The notes under the pieces are model-generated. The model saw nothing but the letters and a program-made list of their open reading frames with translations, had not been told where the DNA came from and did no database searches. From the NCBI RefSeq assembly GCF_020387415.1, contig NZ_JAGWCB010000020.1:337563-401562 (forward strand): DNA of 64,000 nt, written 5' to 3'. Shown piece after piece: positions 16,779 through 25,863 of this stretch (positions are counted from its first letter, which is position 1; every line of letters starts with the position of its first letter). The position numbers and the translations under genes were made by a program. This DNA is from Ideonella benzenivorans (GTDB lineage: Bacteria > Pseudomonadota > Gammaproteobacteria > Burkholderiales > Burkholderiaceae_C).

Positions 16779-19472
16779 ATGCGTTCATCTTCTCCCCGCG
16801 CCGCCGTGGCGGCCCTGACCCTCTTCCGACCGGTGCCCGTCCTGCTGGCGGTCGCGGCGCTGGGGCTGTCGATGGCTTCGGTTCACGCCCAGCCTGGCAC
16901 CCCCGAAGCGGCGGCCAGCGCACCGGCCGCACCGGCCAAGCCCGATCCGTCGGCGCCCAAGCCCTTCGACGAGGTGGTGAAGGATGCGCAGCGTGTGGAC
17001 GGCTTCTTCCCCGTCTGGCGCAAGGACGAGAAGGTGTGGCTGGAGATCCCGGCCGAGCGCATCGGCCAGCCCTTTCTGTTGACGGCCGCCATCAACCAAT
17101 CGCTGGGCGAGCGGGGCCTGTACGCCAGCCAGATGGGGCCGGACTGGACGGTGGCCTTCCGGCAGGTGGGCAGGCAGATGCAGTTGGTGGCGCTGAACAT
17201 GGCCTACCGGCCGGGCGCGGACAAGCCGTCCCAGACGGCCGTGCGGCAGGCCTTTGCGGAGAGCCTGCTGGGCGCTGCACCGGTGGCCAGTGCGCCGCAT
17301 CCGCAACGCAAGAGCGTGTTGATCGACGCCAGTTTTCTGCTGGCCGATCTGGTGGGCTATTCCACCCAGCTGGAGGCCGCCTTCCGCCTGCCGTATGGCC
17401 TGGCGCGGGGGGAGTCGTTCTTTGAATCGGCCCGGGCCGATGCCGGGCTGACCACGCTGAACGCCCGCCTGCTGTTCGCCACGCCGCGCCTGCCGGCCCC
17501 GCCCCTGATGCCGACGCCGGTGCCCACCCCGCCGCCGCCCGAGACCACGCCCGACCCGCGCAGCTTCTTCGTCGGCGTGACCTACAGCCTGGCCAAGCTG
17601 CCTGAGCAGCCGATGGCACCGCGCCTGGCCGATCCGCGCCTGGGCTTTTTCACCCAGGACTTCACAGACTTCAGCGCCGACCTGAAGCCCAACCAGCGGG
17701 TGCACTACATCGACCGCTGGCGTCTGGAGAAGAAGGACCCGTCCGCGGCGCTGTCCGAGCCGGTCAAGCCGATCACCTACTGGTTGGACAAGAACATCCC
17801 CGAGCGCTACCGCGCGACGATCGCCGCCGGCATCCTGGAGTGGAACAAGGCCTTCGAGAAGATCGGCTTCAAGAACGCGATCGTGGTGCAGCAGCAGTCG
17901 GACGACGCTGACTTCGACACCCTGGACGCCGACCATGCCTCGATCCGCTGGTTCGTGGGCTCGGACGTCGGCTTCGCCCGCGGTCCGAGCAAGGCCGATC
18001 CGCGCAGCGGCCAGATCCTGGACGCTGACATCGCGATGAGCGATGTGTTCGCCCGCGGCGCACGGCGGGTGTTCTCGGAAGACACGACGGCGGCCCGCGC
18101 GCTGGCTGCCGCGCAGGCGGTGCAGGTGCGCCTTGGCGGCAGCCGGGCCGAGGCCGAGCACTGCGATTACGCCCACGAGGCGGTCGACCAGATGGGCTTC
18201 GCGCTGGATCTGCTGGAGGCCCGTGGCGACGTCGCCCCCGACAGCCCCGAGGCCGAGGCCTTCGTGCAGGCGGTGATCAAGGACGTGATCATGCACGAGG
18301 TGGGTCACACGCTGGGGTTGAAGCACAACTTCAAGGCCTCCACCACCGTGAGCCGGGACCAGCTCAAGGACAAGACCTGGACGGCGGCGCACGGCATCTC
18401 GGGCTCGGTGATGGACTACAACGCCTACAACCTGCCGCTGCGGGGTGAGGTCGCGTCCTCGATCACCAACACCACGCTGGGCCCTTATGACTACTGGGCC
18501 ATCGAGTACGCCTACACGCCGCTGGCGCCGGCCCAGGAGGCCGAGGCCCTGGGCCGCATCGCCAGCCGCAGCACCGAGCCGGCGCTGGCCTATGCCGATG
18601 ACGCGGACGCCGAAGGCGGGCCGGTGGGCGGCCTGGATCCGCTGGCCAACCGTTTCGACCTGGGCGACGACCCGCTGGCCTGGTACAGCCGCCGCATGAC
18701 CTTGTCGCGCGAGCTCTGGACCCGGGTGCAGGCGCGTGGCGCGCAGCGCGGCGACGACCCGCTGCGCGCGCGCCGGGTGCTGCTGAGCGGCTTCCGCCAG
18801 CTGCGCAACATGCCCGAGATGGTGGCCAAGTACGTGGGCGGCATGCAGACGGTGCGCGACCTGCCCGGCACGACCGGCCGGCCGGCCTACCAGCCGGTGG
18901 CCCCGGCGCTGCAACGCCAGGCCCTGCAGATGCTGGCCCGGGACATCTTCAGCGTGGACAGCTTCAGCTTCCGGCCGGAGTTCCTTGCCACCCTGGCCCC
19001 CGATTACAACGAGTGGGAGCGGGCCAAGCCGGTGAGCATCCCGTCCATCGTGCTGCAGTTGCAGACCCAGGCGCTGGACAAGCTGATGTCGGCCGGCACC
19101 GCGCAGCGCCTGCTGGACCTGCCCAGCTACCTGAGCGCCGCACAGCGCAAGGGCGCGCTGTCGCTGGATGAGGTCTATGGCACGCTGCAGTCCACCGTCT
19201 GGAGCGAGCTGCAGAGCGGCCGCGAGATCGACCCGATGCGGCGCAACCTGCAGCGCGCCCAGCTGCAGCGCGTGGTGGCCATCCTGACCAAGGGGGGCGG
19301 CAAGCTGCCGGCCGACGCGGTCAGCCTGGTGCGCTGGCACGCGGTAAAGCTGCAGGCCCAGCTCAAGGTGGCGGTGGCGCGTGGCCAGCTGTCGGTCGAG
19401 ACCCGGGCCCATCTGGCCGAGAGCCTGAGTGGCCTGACCGAGGCGCTGCGTGCGCCGATGAGCCGCAGCTGA
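16779..19472 (+). CDS. Secreted zinc-dependent metalloprotease (DUF5117/DUF4953 type)
   Basis: An 897-residue exported protein. ATG 16779 (MRSSSPRAAV) is preferred over the upstream GTG at 16737 because it gives a clean signal peptide ending near VHAQPG. After an Ala/Pro-rich segment comes a large N-terminal domain (DUF5117 type). The metzincin-like zinc site HEVGHTLGLKH follows (first His about residue 506), with the Met-turn SVMDYNAYN about 40 residues later. The C-terminal 300 residues are helical. Related bacterial proteins are annotated zinc-dependent metalloprotease and occur singly, as here. Likely periplasmic or outer-surface proteolysis; substrate unknown. Confidence 0.9.
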   Translation: MRSSSPRAAVAALTLFRPVPVLLAVAALGLSMASVHAQPGTPEAAASAPAAPAKPDPSAPKPFDEVVKDAQRVDGFFPVWRKDEKVWLEIPAERIGQPFLLTAAINQSLGERGLYASQMGPDWTVAFRQVGRQMQLVALNMAYRPGADKPSQTAVRQAFAESLLGAAPVASAPHPQRKSVLIDASFLLADLVGYSTQLEAAFRLPYGLARGESFFESARADAGLTTLNARLLFATPRLPAPPLMPTPVPTPPPPETTPDPRSFFVGVTYSLAKLPEQPMAPRLADPRLGFFTQDFTDFSADLKPNQRVHYIDRWRLEKKDPSAALSEPVKPITYWLDKNIPERYRATIAAGILEWNKAFEKIGFKNAIVVQQQSDDADFDTLDADHASIRWFVGSDVGFARGPSKADPRSGQILDADIAMSDVFARGARRVFSEDTTAARALAAAQAVQVRLGGSRAEAEHCDYAHEAVDQMGFALDLLEARGDVAPDSPEAEAFVQAVIKDVIMHEVGHTLGLKHNFKASTTVSRDQLKDKTWTAAHGISGSVMDYNAYNLPLRGEVASSITNTTLGPYDYWAIEYAYTPLAPAQEAEALGRIASRSTEPALAYADDADAEGGPVGGLDPLANRFDLGDDPLAWYSRRMTLSRELWTRVQARGAQRGDDPLRARRVLLSGFRQLRNMPEMVAKYVGGMQTVRDLPGTTGRPAYQPVAPALQRQALQMLARDIFSVDSFSFRPEFLATLAPDYNEWERAKPVSIPSIVLQLQTQALDKLMSAGTAQRLLDLPSYLSAAQRKGALSLDEVYGTLQSTVWSELQSGREIDPMRRNLQRAQLQRVVAILTKGGGKLPADAVSLVRWHAVKLQAQLKVAVARGQLSVETRAHLAESLSGLTEALRAPMSRS

Positions 19473-19515
19473 CGCGCGGGGCGTGCGCCGGCCCGCTGGG
19501 GCCGGCGGCGCCGAC

Positions 19516-20886
19516 TCAGGTGGCGGAAGGTGGTGCCGCCAGCGCGGCCAGCAGCTTGTCGTGGATGCCGCCGAAGCCGCCGTTGCTCATGCACAGCACA
19601 TGGTCGCCGGGGCGGGCGGCCTTCACGATGGCCTGCACCATCGCGTCGATGCTGTCGCAGACCTGGGCCTGCTTGCCCAGCGGGGACAGGGCTTCGCGGG
19701 CATCCCAGCTCAGGCCGCCGCTGTGGCAGAAGACCAGGTCGGCCTCTTCCAGTGCCCAAGGCAGCTGGGCCTTCATCGTGCCCAGCTTCATCGTGTTGCT
19801 GCGGGGCTCGAAGGCGGCCAGGATGCGCTGGTCCAGCCCCACCCGGCGGCGCAGGCCATCCAGCGTGGTGCGGATGGCGGTGGGGTGGTGGGCGAAGTCG
19901 TCATAGACCTTCACGCCACCGGCCTCGCCGCGCAGCTCCAGTCGGCGGCGCACGCTCTGGAAGCGGGCCAGTGCGGCGGCCGAGACCTCCGGGGCCACGC
20001 CCAGGTGCTCGGCCGCGGCGATCGTGGCCAGGGCGTTGAGCTGGTTGTGCTCGCCCAGCAGGCCCCACTCCACGCGGGCGATCTTCATCGCGCCGCGCAG
20101 CACGTCGAAGGCATGGGGCTCGCCACGTGCGCGCAGGGTGCCAGGTTCCTCCTTGCGGGCGCCGAAGCGTTGCACCTGGCTCCAGCAGCCACGGTTGAGC
20201 ACCCGCTGCAGCGCTTCTTCCCGCGCATTCACCACCAGGCAGCCGGTGGAGGGCACGGTGCGCACCAGGTGGTGGAACTGGGTCTCGATCGCGGCCAGGT
20301 CCGGGAAGATGTCGGCGTGGTCGTACTCGAGGTTGTTCAGGATCGCGGTGCGCGGCCGGTAGTGGACGAACTTGCTGCGCTTGTCGAAGAAGGCGGTGTC
20401 GTATTCATCGGCCTCGATGACGAAGGCCTTGCCTTGGCCCAGCCGGGCCGAGACGCCGAAGTTCTCCGGCACGCCACCGACCAGGAAGCCAGGCTGCAGG
20501 CCGGCGTCTTCCAGCACCCAGGCCAGCATGGCGGTGGTGGTCGTCTTGCCGTGCGTGCCGGCCACCGCCAGCACATGCCGGCCCTGCAGCACATGCTCGG
20601 CCAGCCACTGCGGGCCGCTGGTGTAGGGCAGGCCCGCGTCCAGGATGGCTTCCATCAGCGGGTTGCCGCGGCTCACGACGTTGCCGACCACGAACAGGTC
20701 CGGCTTCAGCGCGAGCTGGTCGGGGCCGTAGCCTTCGATCAGCTCGATGCCCAGCGCCCGCAGCTGGTCGCTCATCGGCGGATAGACGTTGGCATCGCAG
20801 CCGGTGACGGTGTGGCCGGCTTCGCGGGCCAGGGCCGCCAGGCCGCCCATGAAGGTGCCGCAGATGCCCAGGATGTGAATGTGCAT
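19516..20886 (-). CDS. mpl: UDP-N-acetylmuramate:L-Ala-gamma-D-Glu-meso-DAP ligase
   Basis: Reattaches recycled murein tripeptide to UDP-MurNAc, saving wall material in the cytosol. The 456 residues begin MHIHILGICGTFMGG (Mur-ligase Rossmann domain with the Mpl-type GTFMG), followed by the ATP-binding GTHGKTTTTAM (about 107-117), the central EADEYDTAFFDKRSKF and the C-terminal VYDDFAHHPTAI. It is first in the minus-strand direction after the mutarotase gene, 43 bp away. Confidence 0.95.
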   Translation of the reverse strand: MHIHILGICGTFMGGLAALAREAGHTVTGCDANVYPPMSDQLRALGIELIEGYGPDQLALKPDLFVVGNVVSRGNPLMEAILDAGLPYTSGPQWLAEHVLQGRHVLAVAGTHGKTTTTAMLAWVLEDAGLQPGFLVGGVPENFGVSARLGQGKAFVIEADEYDTAFFDKRSKFVHYRPRTAILNNLEYDHADIFPDLAAIETQFHHLVRTVPSTGCLVVNAREEALQRVLNRGCWSQVQRFGARKEEPGTLRARGEPHAFDVLRGAMKIARVEWGLLGEHNQLNALATIAAAEHLGVAPEVSAAALARFQSVRRRLELRGEAGGVKVYDDFAHHPTAIRTTLDGLRRRVGLDQRILAAFEPRSNTMKLGTMKAQLPWALEEADLVFCHSGGLSWDAREALSPLGKQAQVCDSIDAMVQAIVKAARPGDHVLCMSNGGFGGIHDKLLAALAAPPSAT

Positions 20887-20929
20887 GGCAGGAAGGAAAT
20901 GGCGCCGGCGCAGCGGCGCCAGCGCGGGT

Positions 20930-21769
20930 TCAGCAGGTGAAGCTCTGTCGGCCGGCCCACTCGTCGCCAGGGACGAGGGTGATGGGCTCGCGCACGCAGG
21001 CGGCCTCGACGCAGAGCATGTGCTGCCAGTCGTCGGCGGGCATGTCGCTGAGGGCCGCGGCCCCCTCGGGTCCGGGGTTCCAGACCACGGTGTCCTCGAA
21101 ATCGGTCAGGCCGATCCGGAGTCTGCGGCCCAGTTCGCGCAGGATCAGCTGGCGCGGGACCTGATGGTAGACACGGTCGATGGCGCCGATCACCGCGGTG
21201 ACATCCCCCCATTGGTCGGCTTCGGTGCCCAGCAGGGCGTCTTCGTAGTGGCAACCCTGCAGGCCTTCGAGCTGGGCCTTCTCGACGTTCTGGCAGCGCA
21301 GGTAGGTGTGCAGCGCGGTGTTGAAGTCGAAGGGGGTGTCGCCGGTGTTGGTGATGGCGAGTTCCAGGTCCAGATCGCGGCCGGACACGCTCACCGTCAG
21401 CTCGGCCGTGAAGCCATGCGGCCAGTGGGCGCGGGTGGCCATGTCGTCGGTGAAACGCAGCGTGGCCAGCGCATGTTCGCCCCGCACCACCGATTGCACC
21501 GGCGTCCAGCTGCGGGTGCGCACCAAGCCGTGGCGCGGCAGCGGGCCGCGTTCGTTGAACTGCGGGAAGATCACCGGCACGCCGCCCCGCACCGAGGCGC
21601 CCACGCCGTAGCGGGCGGTGGGGGAGAGGTAGAGCTGCTCCTCGCCGCCGGCCGGGATCCAGGACACCAGATGCGCGCCATGCAGCAACACCGTGGCCCG
21701 CGCGCCGTCGGGCGCGCGCAGCGCGACGGCCGGCTGGCCGCGGAACTCGGTGAGTCGGATGTCGTTCAT
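20930..21769 (-). CDS. D-hexose-6-phosphate mutarotase (YeaD/aldose-1-epimerase family)
   Basis: Interconverts alpha and beta anomers of hexose 6-phosphates. The start is ATG 21769 ([15 protein letters not shown]), which overlaps the hemL stop codon as ATGA; the longer open frame upstream is in another phase of hemL. The 279-residue galactose-mutarotase-like beta-sandwich shows [14 protein letters not shown], catalytic His in [12 protein letters not shown], a second His in ALHTYLRC and Glu in CVEAACV. Translationally coupled to hemL. Confidence 0.9.
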   Translation of the reverse strand: MNDIRLTEFRGQPAVALRAPDGARATVLLHGAHLVSWIPAGGEEQLYLSPTARYGVGASVRGGVPVIFPQFNERGPLPRHGLVRTRSWTPVQSVVRGEHALATLRFTDDMATRAHWPHGFTAELTVSVSGRDLDLELAITNTGDTPFDFNTALHTYLRCQNVEKAQLEGLQGCHYEDALLGTEADQWGDVTAVIGAIDRVYHQVPRQLILRELGRRLRIGLTDFEDTVVWNPGPEGAAALSDMPADDWQHMLCVEAACVREPITLVPGDEWAGRQSFTC

Positions 21770-23058
21770 GCCTCGGCCAGTGCCGCGCGTGCAGCGGCGA
21801 TCGTGGCGTCCAGATCGGCATCGCTCAGCGCGGCGCTGGTGAAGCCGGCTTCGTACAGGGCCGGCGCCAGGTAGACGCCGCGGTTGAGCATGCCGTGGAA
21901 GAAGCGGTTGAAGCGGGCTTGGTCGCTGGCCATCACCTGGCCGTAGTTTTGCGGCAGTTCCGGCGCGAAGAAGAAGCCGAACATGCCGCCCTGGTTGTCG
22001 GCGCTGAAAGGCACGCCGGCCTCGGCCGCTGCCGCCTTCAGGCCGTCCATCAGGCGGCGGGTCTTGGCATGCAGGGTGTCGTGGAAGCCGGGCTTGGCGA
22101 TTTCCTTGAGCGTGGCCAGGCCGCAGGCGGTGGCCACCGGATTGCCCGAGAGCGTGCCGGCCTGGTAGACCGGCCCCAGCGGGGCCAGGTTCTGCATGAT
22201 GCGCCGGCTGCTGGCGAAGGCCGCCAGTGGCATGCCGCCACCGATCACCTTGCCGAACACCGAGATGTCGGGCGTGAAGCCTGGGATGGCCTGGGCGAAC
22301 AGGCTCTGGGCCGAGCCCAGCGCCACGCGGAAGCCGGTCATCACCTCGTCGAAGATGAACAGCGCGCCGTACTGGTCGCACAGCTCACGGATGCGCTTCA
22401 CGAAGGGCACGCTGGCGCGCACGAAGTTCATGTTGCCGGCGATCGGCTCGATCATCACGCAGGCGATGTCGTTGCCCTGGGTCTTGAAGGCTTCTTCGAT
22501 CTGTTCGAGGTTGTTGTACTCCAGCACCAGCGTGTGCTGCACCACCTCGGCCGGCACGCCAGCGCTGGTGGGGTGACCAAAGGTGGCCAGGCCGGAGCCG
22601 GCCTTGACCAGCAGCGCATCCGCATGGCCGTGGTAGCAGCCCTCGAACTTGATGATCTTGTTGCGACCGGTGGCGCCCCGCGCCAGGCGGATGGCGCTCA
22701 TGCCGGCCTCGGTGCCCGAGCTCACCAGACGCACCTGCTCGATGCTGGGCACCAGCGCGATGATGGCCTCGGCCAGTTCGATCTCGCGCTCGGTCGGGGC
22801 GCCGAAGCTGAAGCCTTCCTTGGCGGCGGCCAGCACGGCCTCCAGCACGGCGGGGTGGCCGTGGCCCAGGATCATCGGGCCCCAGGAGCCGATGTAGTCG
22901 ATGTAGCGCTGGCCTTCGGCGTCCCAGATGTAGGCGCCTTCGGCACGGGTGATGAAACGGGGCGTGCCGCCGACGGCGCGGAAGGCGCGCACGGGCGAGT
23001 TCACGCCCCCGGGGATGGACTTCTGGGCCCGTTCGAACAGTTGAGCATTAGTGGACAC
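21766..23058 (-). CDS. hemL: Glutamate-1-semialdehyde 2,1-aminomutase
   Basis: PLP enzyme that makes 5-aminolevulinate from glutamate-1-semialdehyde, the committed tetrapyrrole precursor. The GTG at 23058 (reads [18 protein letters not shown]) is preferred: GGAGG lies eight bases upstream and the resulting 430 residues fit the family (426 in E. coli). An upstream ATG at 23091 would add 11 residues ([11 protein letters not shown]) but lacks a ribosome site. Family motifs: [43 protein letters not shown], and the PLP lysine in [14 protein letters not shown]. The start lies inside the end of thiD (11-bp overlap). Confidence 0.95.
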   Translation of the reverse strand: MSTNAQLFERAQKSIPGGVNSPVRAFRAVGGTPRFITRAEGAYIWDAEGQRYIDYIGSWGPMILGHGHPAVLEAVLAAAKEGFSFGAPTEREIELAEAIIALVPSIEQVRLVSSGTEAGMSAIRLARGATGRNKIIKFEGCYHGHADALLVKAGSGLATFGHPTSAGVPAEVVQHTLVLEYNNLEQIEEAFKTQGNDIACVMIEPIAGNMNFVRASVPFVKRIRELCDQYGALFIFDEVMTGFRVALGSAQSLFAQAIPGFTPDISVFGKVIGGGMPLAAFASSRRIMQNLAPLGPVYQAGTLSGNPVATACGLATLKEIAKPGFHDTLHAKTRRLMDGLKAAAAEAGVPFSADNQGGMFGFFFAPELPQNYGQVMASDQARFNRFFHGMLNRGVYLAPALYEAGFTSAALSDADLDATIAAARAALAEA

Positions 23059-24031
23059 GGCGGCGGCCTCCGGGCGCGGCAGGGGGTTCATCGGGAAAGC
23101 TGGGGGCGGATGGGCTGGCCGCGGCGGCCTCGCCATCGGCCGGGGCCTCGGCACCTTCCTCTTCGGGCGGCAGGGCCCAGAAGAAGCGGTCCGGCACCAC
23201 ATGGCCCATGCCGGGCCGGAAGCCGGCGTCCAGGCTCTGGTCCAGGAACTGCAGGGCCTCGCCGGTGGCGGCCTGGATCTCGGCGCCCACGCTCAGCAGG
23301 GCAGCCAGCGCAGCCGACAGCGTGTCGCCCGCACCGACGAAGCTGACATCGAACAGCTCGAACTTCTCGCCCGTCAGCGCGCCCTGGGCCGAGGCCAGCA
23401 CGTTGTCGATGAACTGGCCGGCCTTGGCCGGCAGCATCACACCGGTCACCAGCACATAGCGGGTGCCGTGCTCGGCGGCGGCCACGGCGAGCTCACGCGG
23501 TGAGGCCGGGCGTTCCGATTCCCACTCGGGCAGCAGGAAGTCGGTCAGGGTCTTGTGGCTGCCCACCAGCACCTCGGTGGCGGGCAGGATCAGTTCGCGG
23601 AAAGCGTCCAGGTAGCTCTGCAGCGCGTCCTCGTCCAGCCAGGACAGGTTGGGCAGGTAGGAGACCAGCGGCAGTTCGGCGTAGTCCGAGAGGATCTCGG
23701 CCACCGCGCTGACGTTCTCGGCCGAACCAAGGAAGCCCACCTTGAAGGCGCTGGCGGTGACGTCCTCAAGGATGCTGCGGGCCTGCTCGACGACGGCATC
23801 GCCATCGATCTCGTGCTGGTCGAACACCTCGGCGGTGTCGCGCATCAGCAGCGTGGTGACCACCGGCAGCGCGTGCGCACCCATCGCAGCGATGGTGGCC
23901 ACATCGCCACCCACACCGCCGGCGCCGGTTGGGTCACTGGCGTTGAAGCTCATCACGCAGGCAGGGGATGCCGCGGCGTCCTGCCCGGCCTCGTCGACGG
24001 GGGGTGCTTCGGGGGAGGAATCTGGTTTCAT
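23048..24031 (-). CDS. thiD: Hydroxymethylpyrimidine / phosphomethylpyrimidine kinase
   Basis: Ribokinase-fold kinase that phosphorylates HMP and HMP-P in thiamine synthesis. The core is seen as [19 protein letters not shown] (about 25-43), [14 protein letters not shown] and the C-terminal anion-hole [16 protein letters not shown]. At 327 residues it is longer than E. coli ThiD (266) because of a 24-residue acidic N-terminal extension and a Pro/Ala/Glu-rich tail of about 45 residues; both are low complexity. No TPP riboswitch signature is visible upstream. The end overlaps hemL. The ThiD-like subgroup is clear; full bifunctionality is inferred. Confidence 0.87.
   Translation of the reverse strand: MKPDSSPEAPPVDEAGQDAAASPACVMSFNASDPTGAGGVGGDVATIAAMGAHALPVVTTLLMRDTAEVFDQHEIDGDAVVEQARSILEDVTASAFKVGFLGSAENVSAVAEILSDYAELPLVSYLPNLSWLDEDALQSYLDAFRELILPATEVLVGSHKTLTDFLLPEWESERPASPRELAVAAAEHGTRYVLVTGVMLPAKAGQFIDNVLASAQGALTGEKFELFDVSFVGAGDTLSAALAALLSVGAEIQAATGEALQFLDQSLDAGFRPGMGHVVPDRFFWALPPEEEGAEAPADGEAAAASPSAPSFPDEPPAAPGGRRRVH
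23067..23071 (-). promoter_or_regulatory. Shine-Dalgarno site that decides the hemL start
   Basis: The minus strand reads GGAGG followed by eight bases and then GTG (23058). No comparable site precedes the alternative ATG at 23091. The site lies inside the thiD coding sequence, suggesting coupled translation. Confidence 0.65.
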
Positions 24032-24127
24032 GGCGGGGGCCGGGCGGCAGGCTTCACGAGGGATGGGCCGACCGGCTCGGGATCTGAGGAAGAATCTGAA
24101 CGATGTAGCGCAAGTCTCGACAAATGC

Positions 24128-24158
24128 TTGCCGTTTCGTCTCGGGCCATCGCTATACT
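24128..24158 (+). promoter_or_regulatory. Putative sigma-70 promoter of the rubredoxin gene
   Basis: TTGCCG (24128-24133) and TATACT (24153-24158) are 19 bp apart (18 if the -35 is shifted one base), with five of six matches in the -10. A minus-strand TACAAT (24171-24166) lies 8 bp away and could be the -10 of the divergent thiD-hemL operon, so the two promoters probably overlap. Confidence 0.5.
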
Positions 24159-24190
24159 CAGCCGGATTGTAGTGATCTGGCGTGGATACC

Positions 24191-24364
24191 GTGAGCGAAA
24201 ACAGAACCTGGATGTGCCTCATCTGCGGATGGATTTACGACGAGGCGGCCGGTGATCCCGAGCATGGCATTGCCCCCGGAACCCATTGGGAAGATGTTCC
24301 CATGAACTGGACCTGTCCGGAATGTGGTGCCCGCAAGGAAGATTTCGAAATGGTCCAGATCTGA
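24191..24364 (+). CDS. Rubredoxin
   Basis: Small one-iron electron carrier. The two iron-binding knuckles are CLICGW and CPECGA, with the usual aromatic core (WIYDE, NWTCP). Start codon: GTG 24191 gives 57 residues (SENRTWMCLICGW) and fits the family; GTG 24182 three codons upstream is an alternative, and neither has a strong ribosome site. It lies divergent from thiD-hemL and just before the pil chemosensory genes, an arrangement typical of Burkholderiales. The redox partner is not indicated. Confidence 0.93.
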   Translation: MSENRTWMCLICGWIYDEAAGDPEHGIAPGTHWEDVPMNWTCPECGARKEDFEMVQI

Positions 24365-24368
24365 GCCA

Positions 24369-24413
24369 GGCTGCCGTGGCAGCCATGGTGCAGTTTCCCC
24401 GGGGCCACCGGGG
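24369..24413 (+). other. Two hairpins between rubredoxin and pilG
   Basis: GGCTGC/GCAGCC (24369-24374 with 24379-24384) and CCCCGG/CCGGGG (24397-24402 with 24408-24413) are short perfect inverted repeats in the 72-bp gap. Neither has a T-run, so they may reduce read-through or protect the 3' end, but they are not convincing terminators. Confidence 0.35.
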
Positions 24414-24436
24414 CGACATTCGTTGGGGGGCGTGAA

Positions 24437-24853
24437 GTGACCGATGAAGGTCTGACGCAGGCAGCGTCGTCCAGCACCCGGGTGCTGGTGATTGACGACA
24501 GCAACACCATTCGGCGCAGCGCCGAAATCTTTCTGCGCCAAGGTGGTTACGAAGTGATACTGGCCGAGGATGGTTTCGATGCCTTGGCCAAGGTCAATGA
24601 TTTCGAGCCCGATCTGATCTTTTGCGACATCCTGATGCCGCGTCTGGATGGTTATCAGACCTGCGCGATCATCAAACGCAATCCCCGTTTTGCCGAGGTG
24701 CCGGTCATCATGCTGTCCTCCAAGGACGGCGTGTTCGACAAGGCGCGCGGCCGCATGGTGGGGTCGGACGACTACCTCACCAAGCCCTTCACCAAAGACC
24801 AGCTGCTGCAGGCCGTGGCCCATTTCCGGGCGCTGGCCGCGGTGCCGCGGTGA
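24437..24853 (+). CDS. pilG: Twitching-motility response regulator PilG
   Basis: Single-domain CheY-like receiver of the Pil-Chp chemosensory system that controls type IV pilus extension. The 138 residues start at GTG 24437 with a short Ser/Thr-rich tail before VLVIDDSNTIRRSAE. The acid pocket is DD in VIDDS, the phospho-acceptor Asp is in FCDILMPRLDG, and the Lys is in LTKPFTKDQL. First gene of pilG-pilH-pilI-pilJ-chpA. The order matches Pseudomonas; the PilG rather than PilH label rests on position and on closer resemblance to PilG. Confidence 0.92.
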   Translation: MTDEGLTQAASSSTRVLVIDDSNTIRRSAEIFLRQGGYEVILAEDGFDALAKVNDFEPDLIFCDILMPRLDGYQTCAIIKRNPRFAEVPVIMLSSKDGVFDKARGRMVGSDDYLTKPFTKDQLLQAVAHFRALAAVPR

Positions 24854-24920
24854 GCGGGGTCACTGGACGTGATCCGGCCAGGGGCCTTCCCGGTGCAGTG
24901 CTGTTTTGCAGGGTAGCTTC

Positions 24921-25286
24921 ATGAGCATCCAGAACATCCTTCTCGTCGACGACTCGAAGACTGAGTTGTACTTCCTCTCCGATCTGCTGACCAAGCGGGG
25001 CTTCAGCGTGCGCACCGCCGAAAGCGGTGACGAGGCCATGCGTCGCCTCAGCGAGGCCAAGCCCGACCTGATCCTGATGGACGTGGTGATGCCGGGGACC
25101 AATGGCTTTCAGCTGACCCGCACCATCACCCGCGATCCGCGCTTTGCCGATGTGCCGGTCATCATGTGCACCAGCAAGGGCCAGGAGACCGACCGGGTCT
25201 GGGGGCTGCGTCAGGGCGCGCGCGACTACGTGGTCAAGCCGGTGGACGCCGACGACCTGATGGCCAAGATCCAGGCTCTGGGCTGA
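24921..25286 (+). CDS. pilH: Twitching-motility response regulator PilH
   Basis: Second single-domain receiver, 121 residues, from ATG 24921 (MSIQNILLVDDSKTE) with GGGTAG upstream. Phospho-acceptor Asp in LMDVVMPGTNGFQL, switch Thr in MCTSKGQETDR, Lys in YVVKPVDADDL. In Pseudomonas PilH has been viewed as acting on pilus retraction or as a phosphate sink for ChpA. It follows pilG after 67 bp and precedes pilI by 10 bp. Confidence 0.92.
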   Translation: MSIQNILLVDDSKTELYFLSDLLTKRGFSVRTAESGDEAMRRLSEAKPDLILMDVVMPGTNGFQLTRTITRDPRFADVPVIMCTSKGQETDRVWGLRQGARDYVVKPVDADDLMAKIQALG

Positions 25287-25296
25287 GCCGGCGGCC

Positions 25297-25818
25297 ATGT
25301 CCAACAAGGAAGCATTGCGCGAACTCCAGGTGCGCCTGGCCAGCCGCCTGCAGGCGGCCCGCGAACGGCCGCGCGAGGCGGGCTGGCTGGCGGTGGAATG
25401 CGCCTCGGCGGGCCTGTTGCTGCCGCTGGGGCAGGCCGGCGAGATCCAGTCGTTGCGCGAGGTGACGCCGGTTCCGCATGCCGCGCCCTGGCTGGCCGGG
25501 GTGGCCAATGTACGGGGCCAGTTGCATGCCGTGATGGACTTGGCGGTGTTCCTGGGCCTGCGGGAGCCCGGGGCGCCAGCGCGCAGCGGCCAGTTGGTGG
25601 TGTTCAACCCGGCCTTGCGCGTGAACTGCGCGCTGCTGATCGACCGCCTGGCGGGGCTGCGCGACACCGAGCAGCTGCAGCGCGTGGCGGGCAATGACGG
25701 TCCGCGGCCGGCCTTCGCAGTGCGCCAGTGGCGCGACGCCCAGGGCCGGGTCTGGGACGAACTGGATCTGGCCGCCCTGGTCCAGGATCCGCTCTTTCTG
25801 GAGGTGGCCGCGTCCTGA
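25297..25818 (+). CDS. pilI: CheW-like adaptor PilI
   Basis: Couples the PilJ receptor to the ChpA kinase. The 173-residue CheW domain carries AGEIQSLREVTPVPHAAPWLAG-type elements (seen as GEIQSL, then WLAGVANVRGQLHAVMDLAVFL), the standard CheW signature. It starts 10 bases after pilH and is followed by pilJ after 45 bp. Confidence 0.92.
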   Translation: MSNKEALRELQVRLASRLQAARERPREAGWLAVECASAGLLLPLGQAGEIQSLREVTPVPHAAPWLAGVANVRGQLHAVMDLAVFLGLREPGAPARSGQLVVFNPALRVNCALLIDRLAGLRDTEQLQRVAGNDGPRPAFAVRQWRDAQGRVWDELDLAALVQDPLFLEVAAS

Positions 25819-25863
25819 CGTGGCCGATCCACCGTGATTCGAGGCATTCCCTGAGAGGATGAG

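Noticed and set aside
16785..19412. An 875-residue minus-strand frame in the metalloprotease gene
   Set aside because: Antisense to the HEVGHTLGLKH protease; composition typical of shadow frames.
24032..24127. Possible TPP riboswitch upstream of thiD
   Set aside because: The region is short and contains no recognisable THI-box sequence or the expected paired helices.
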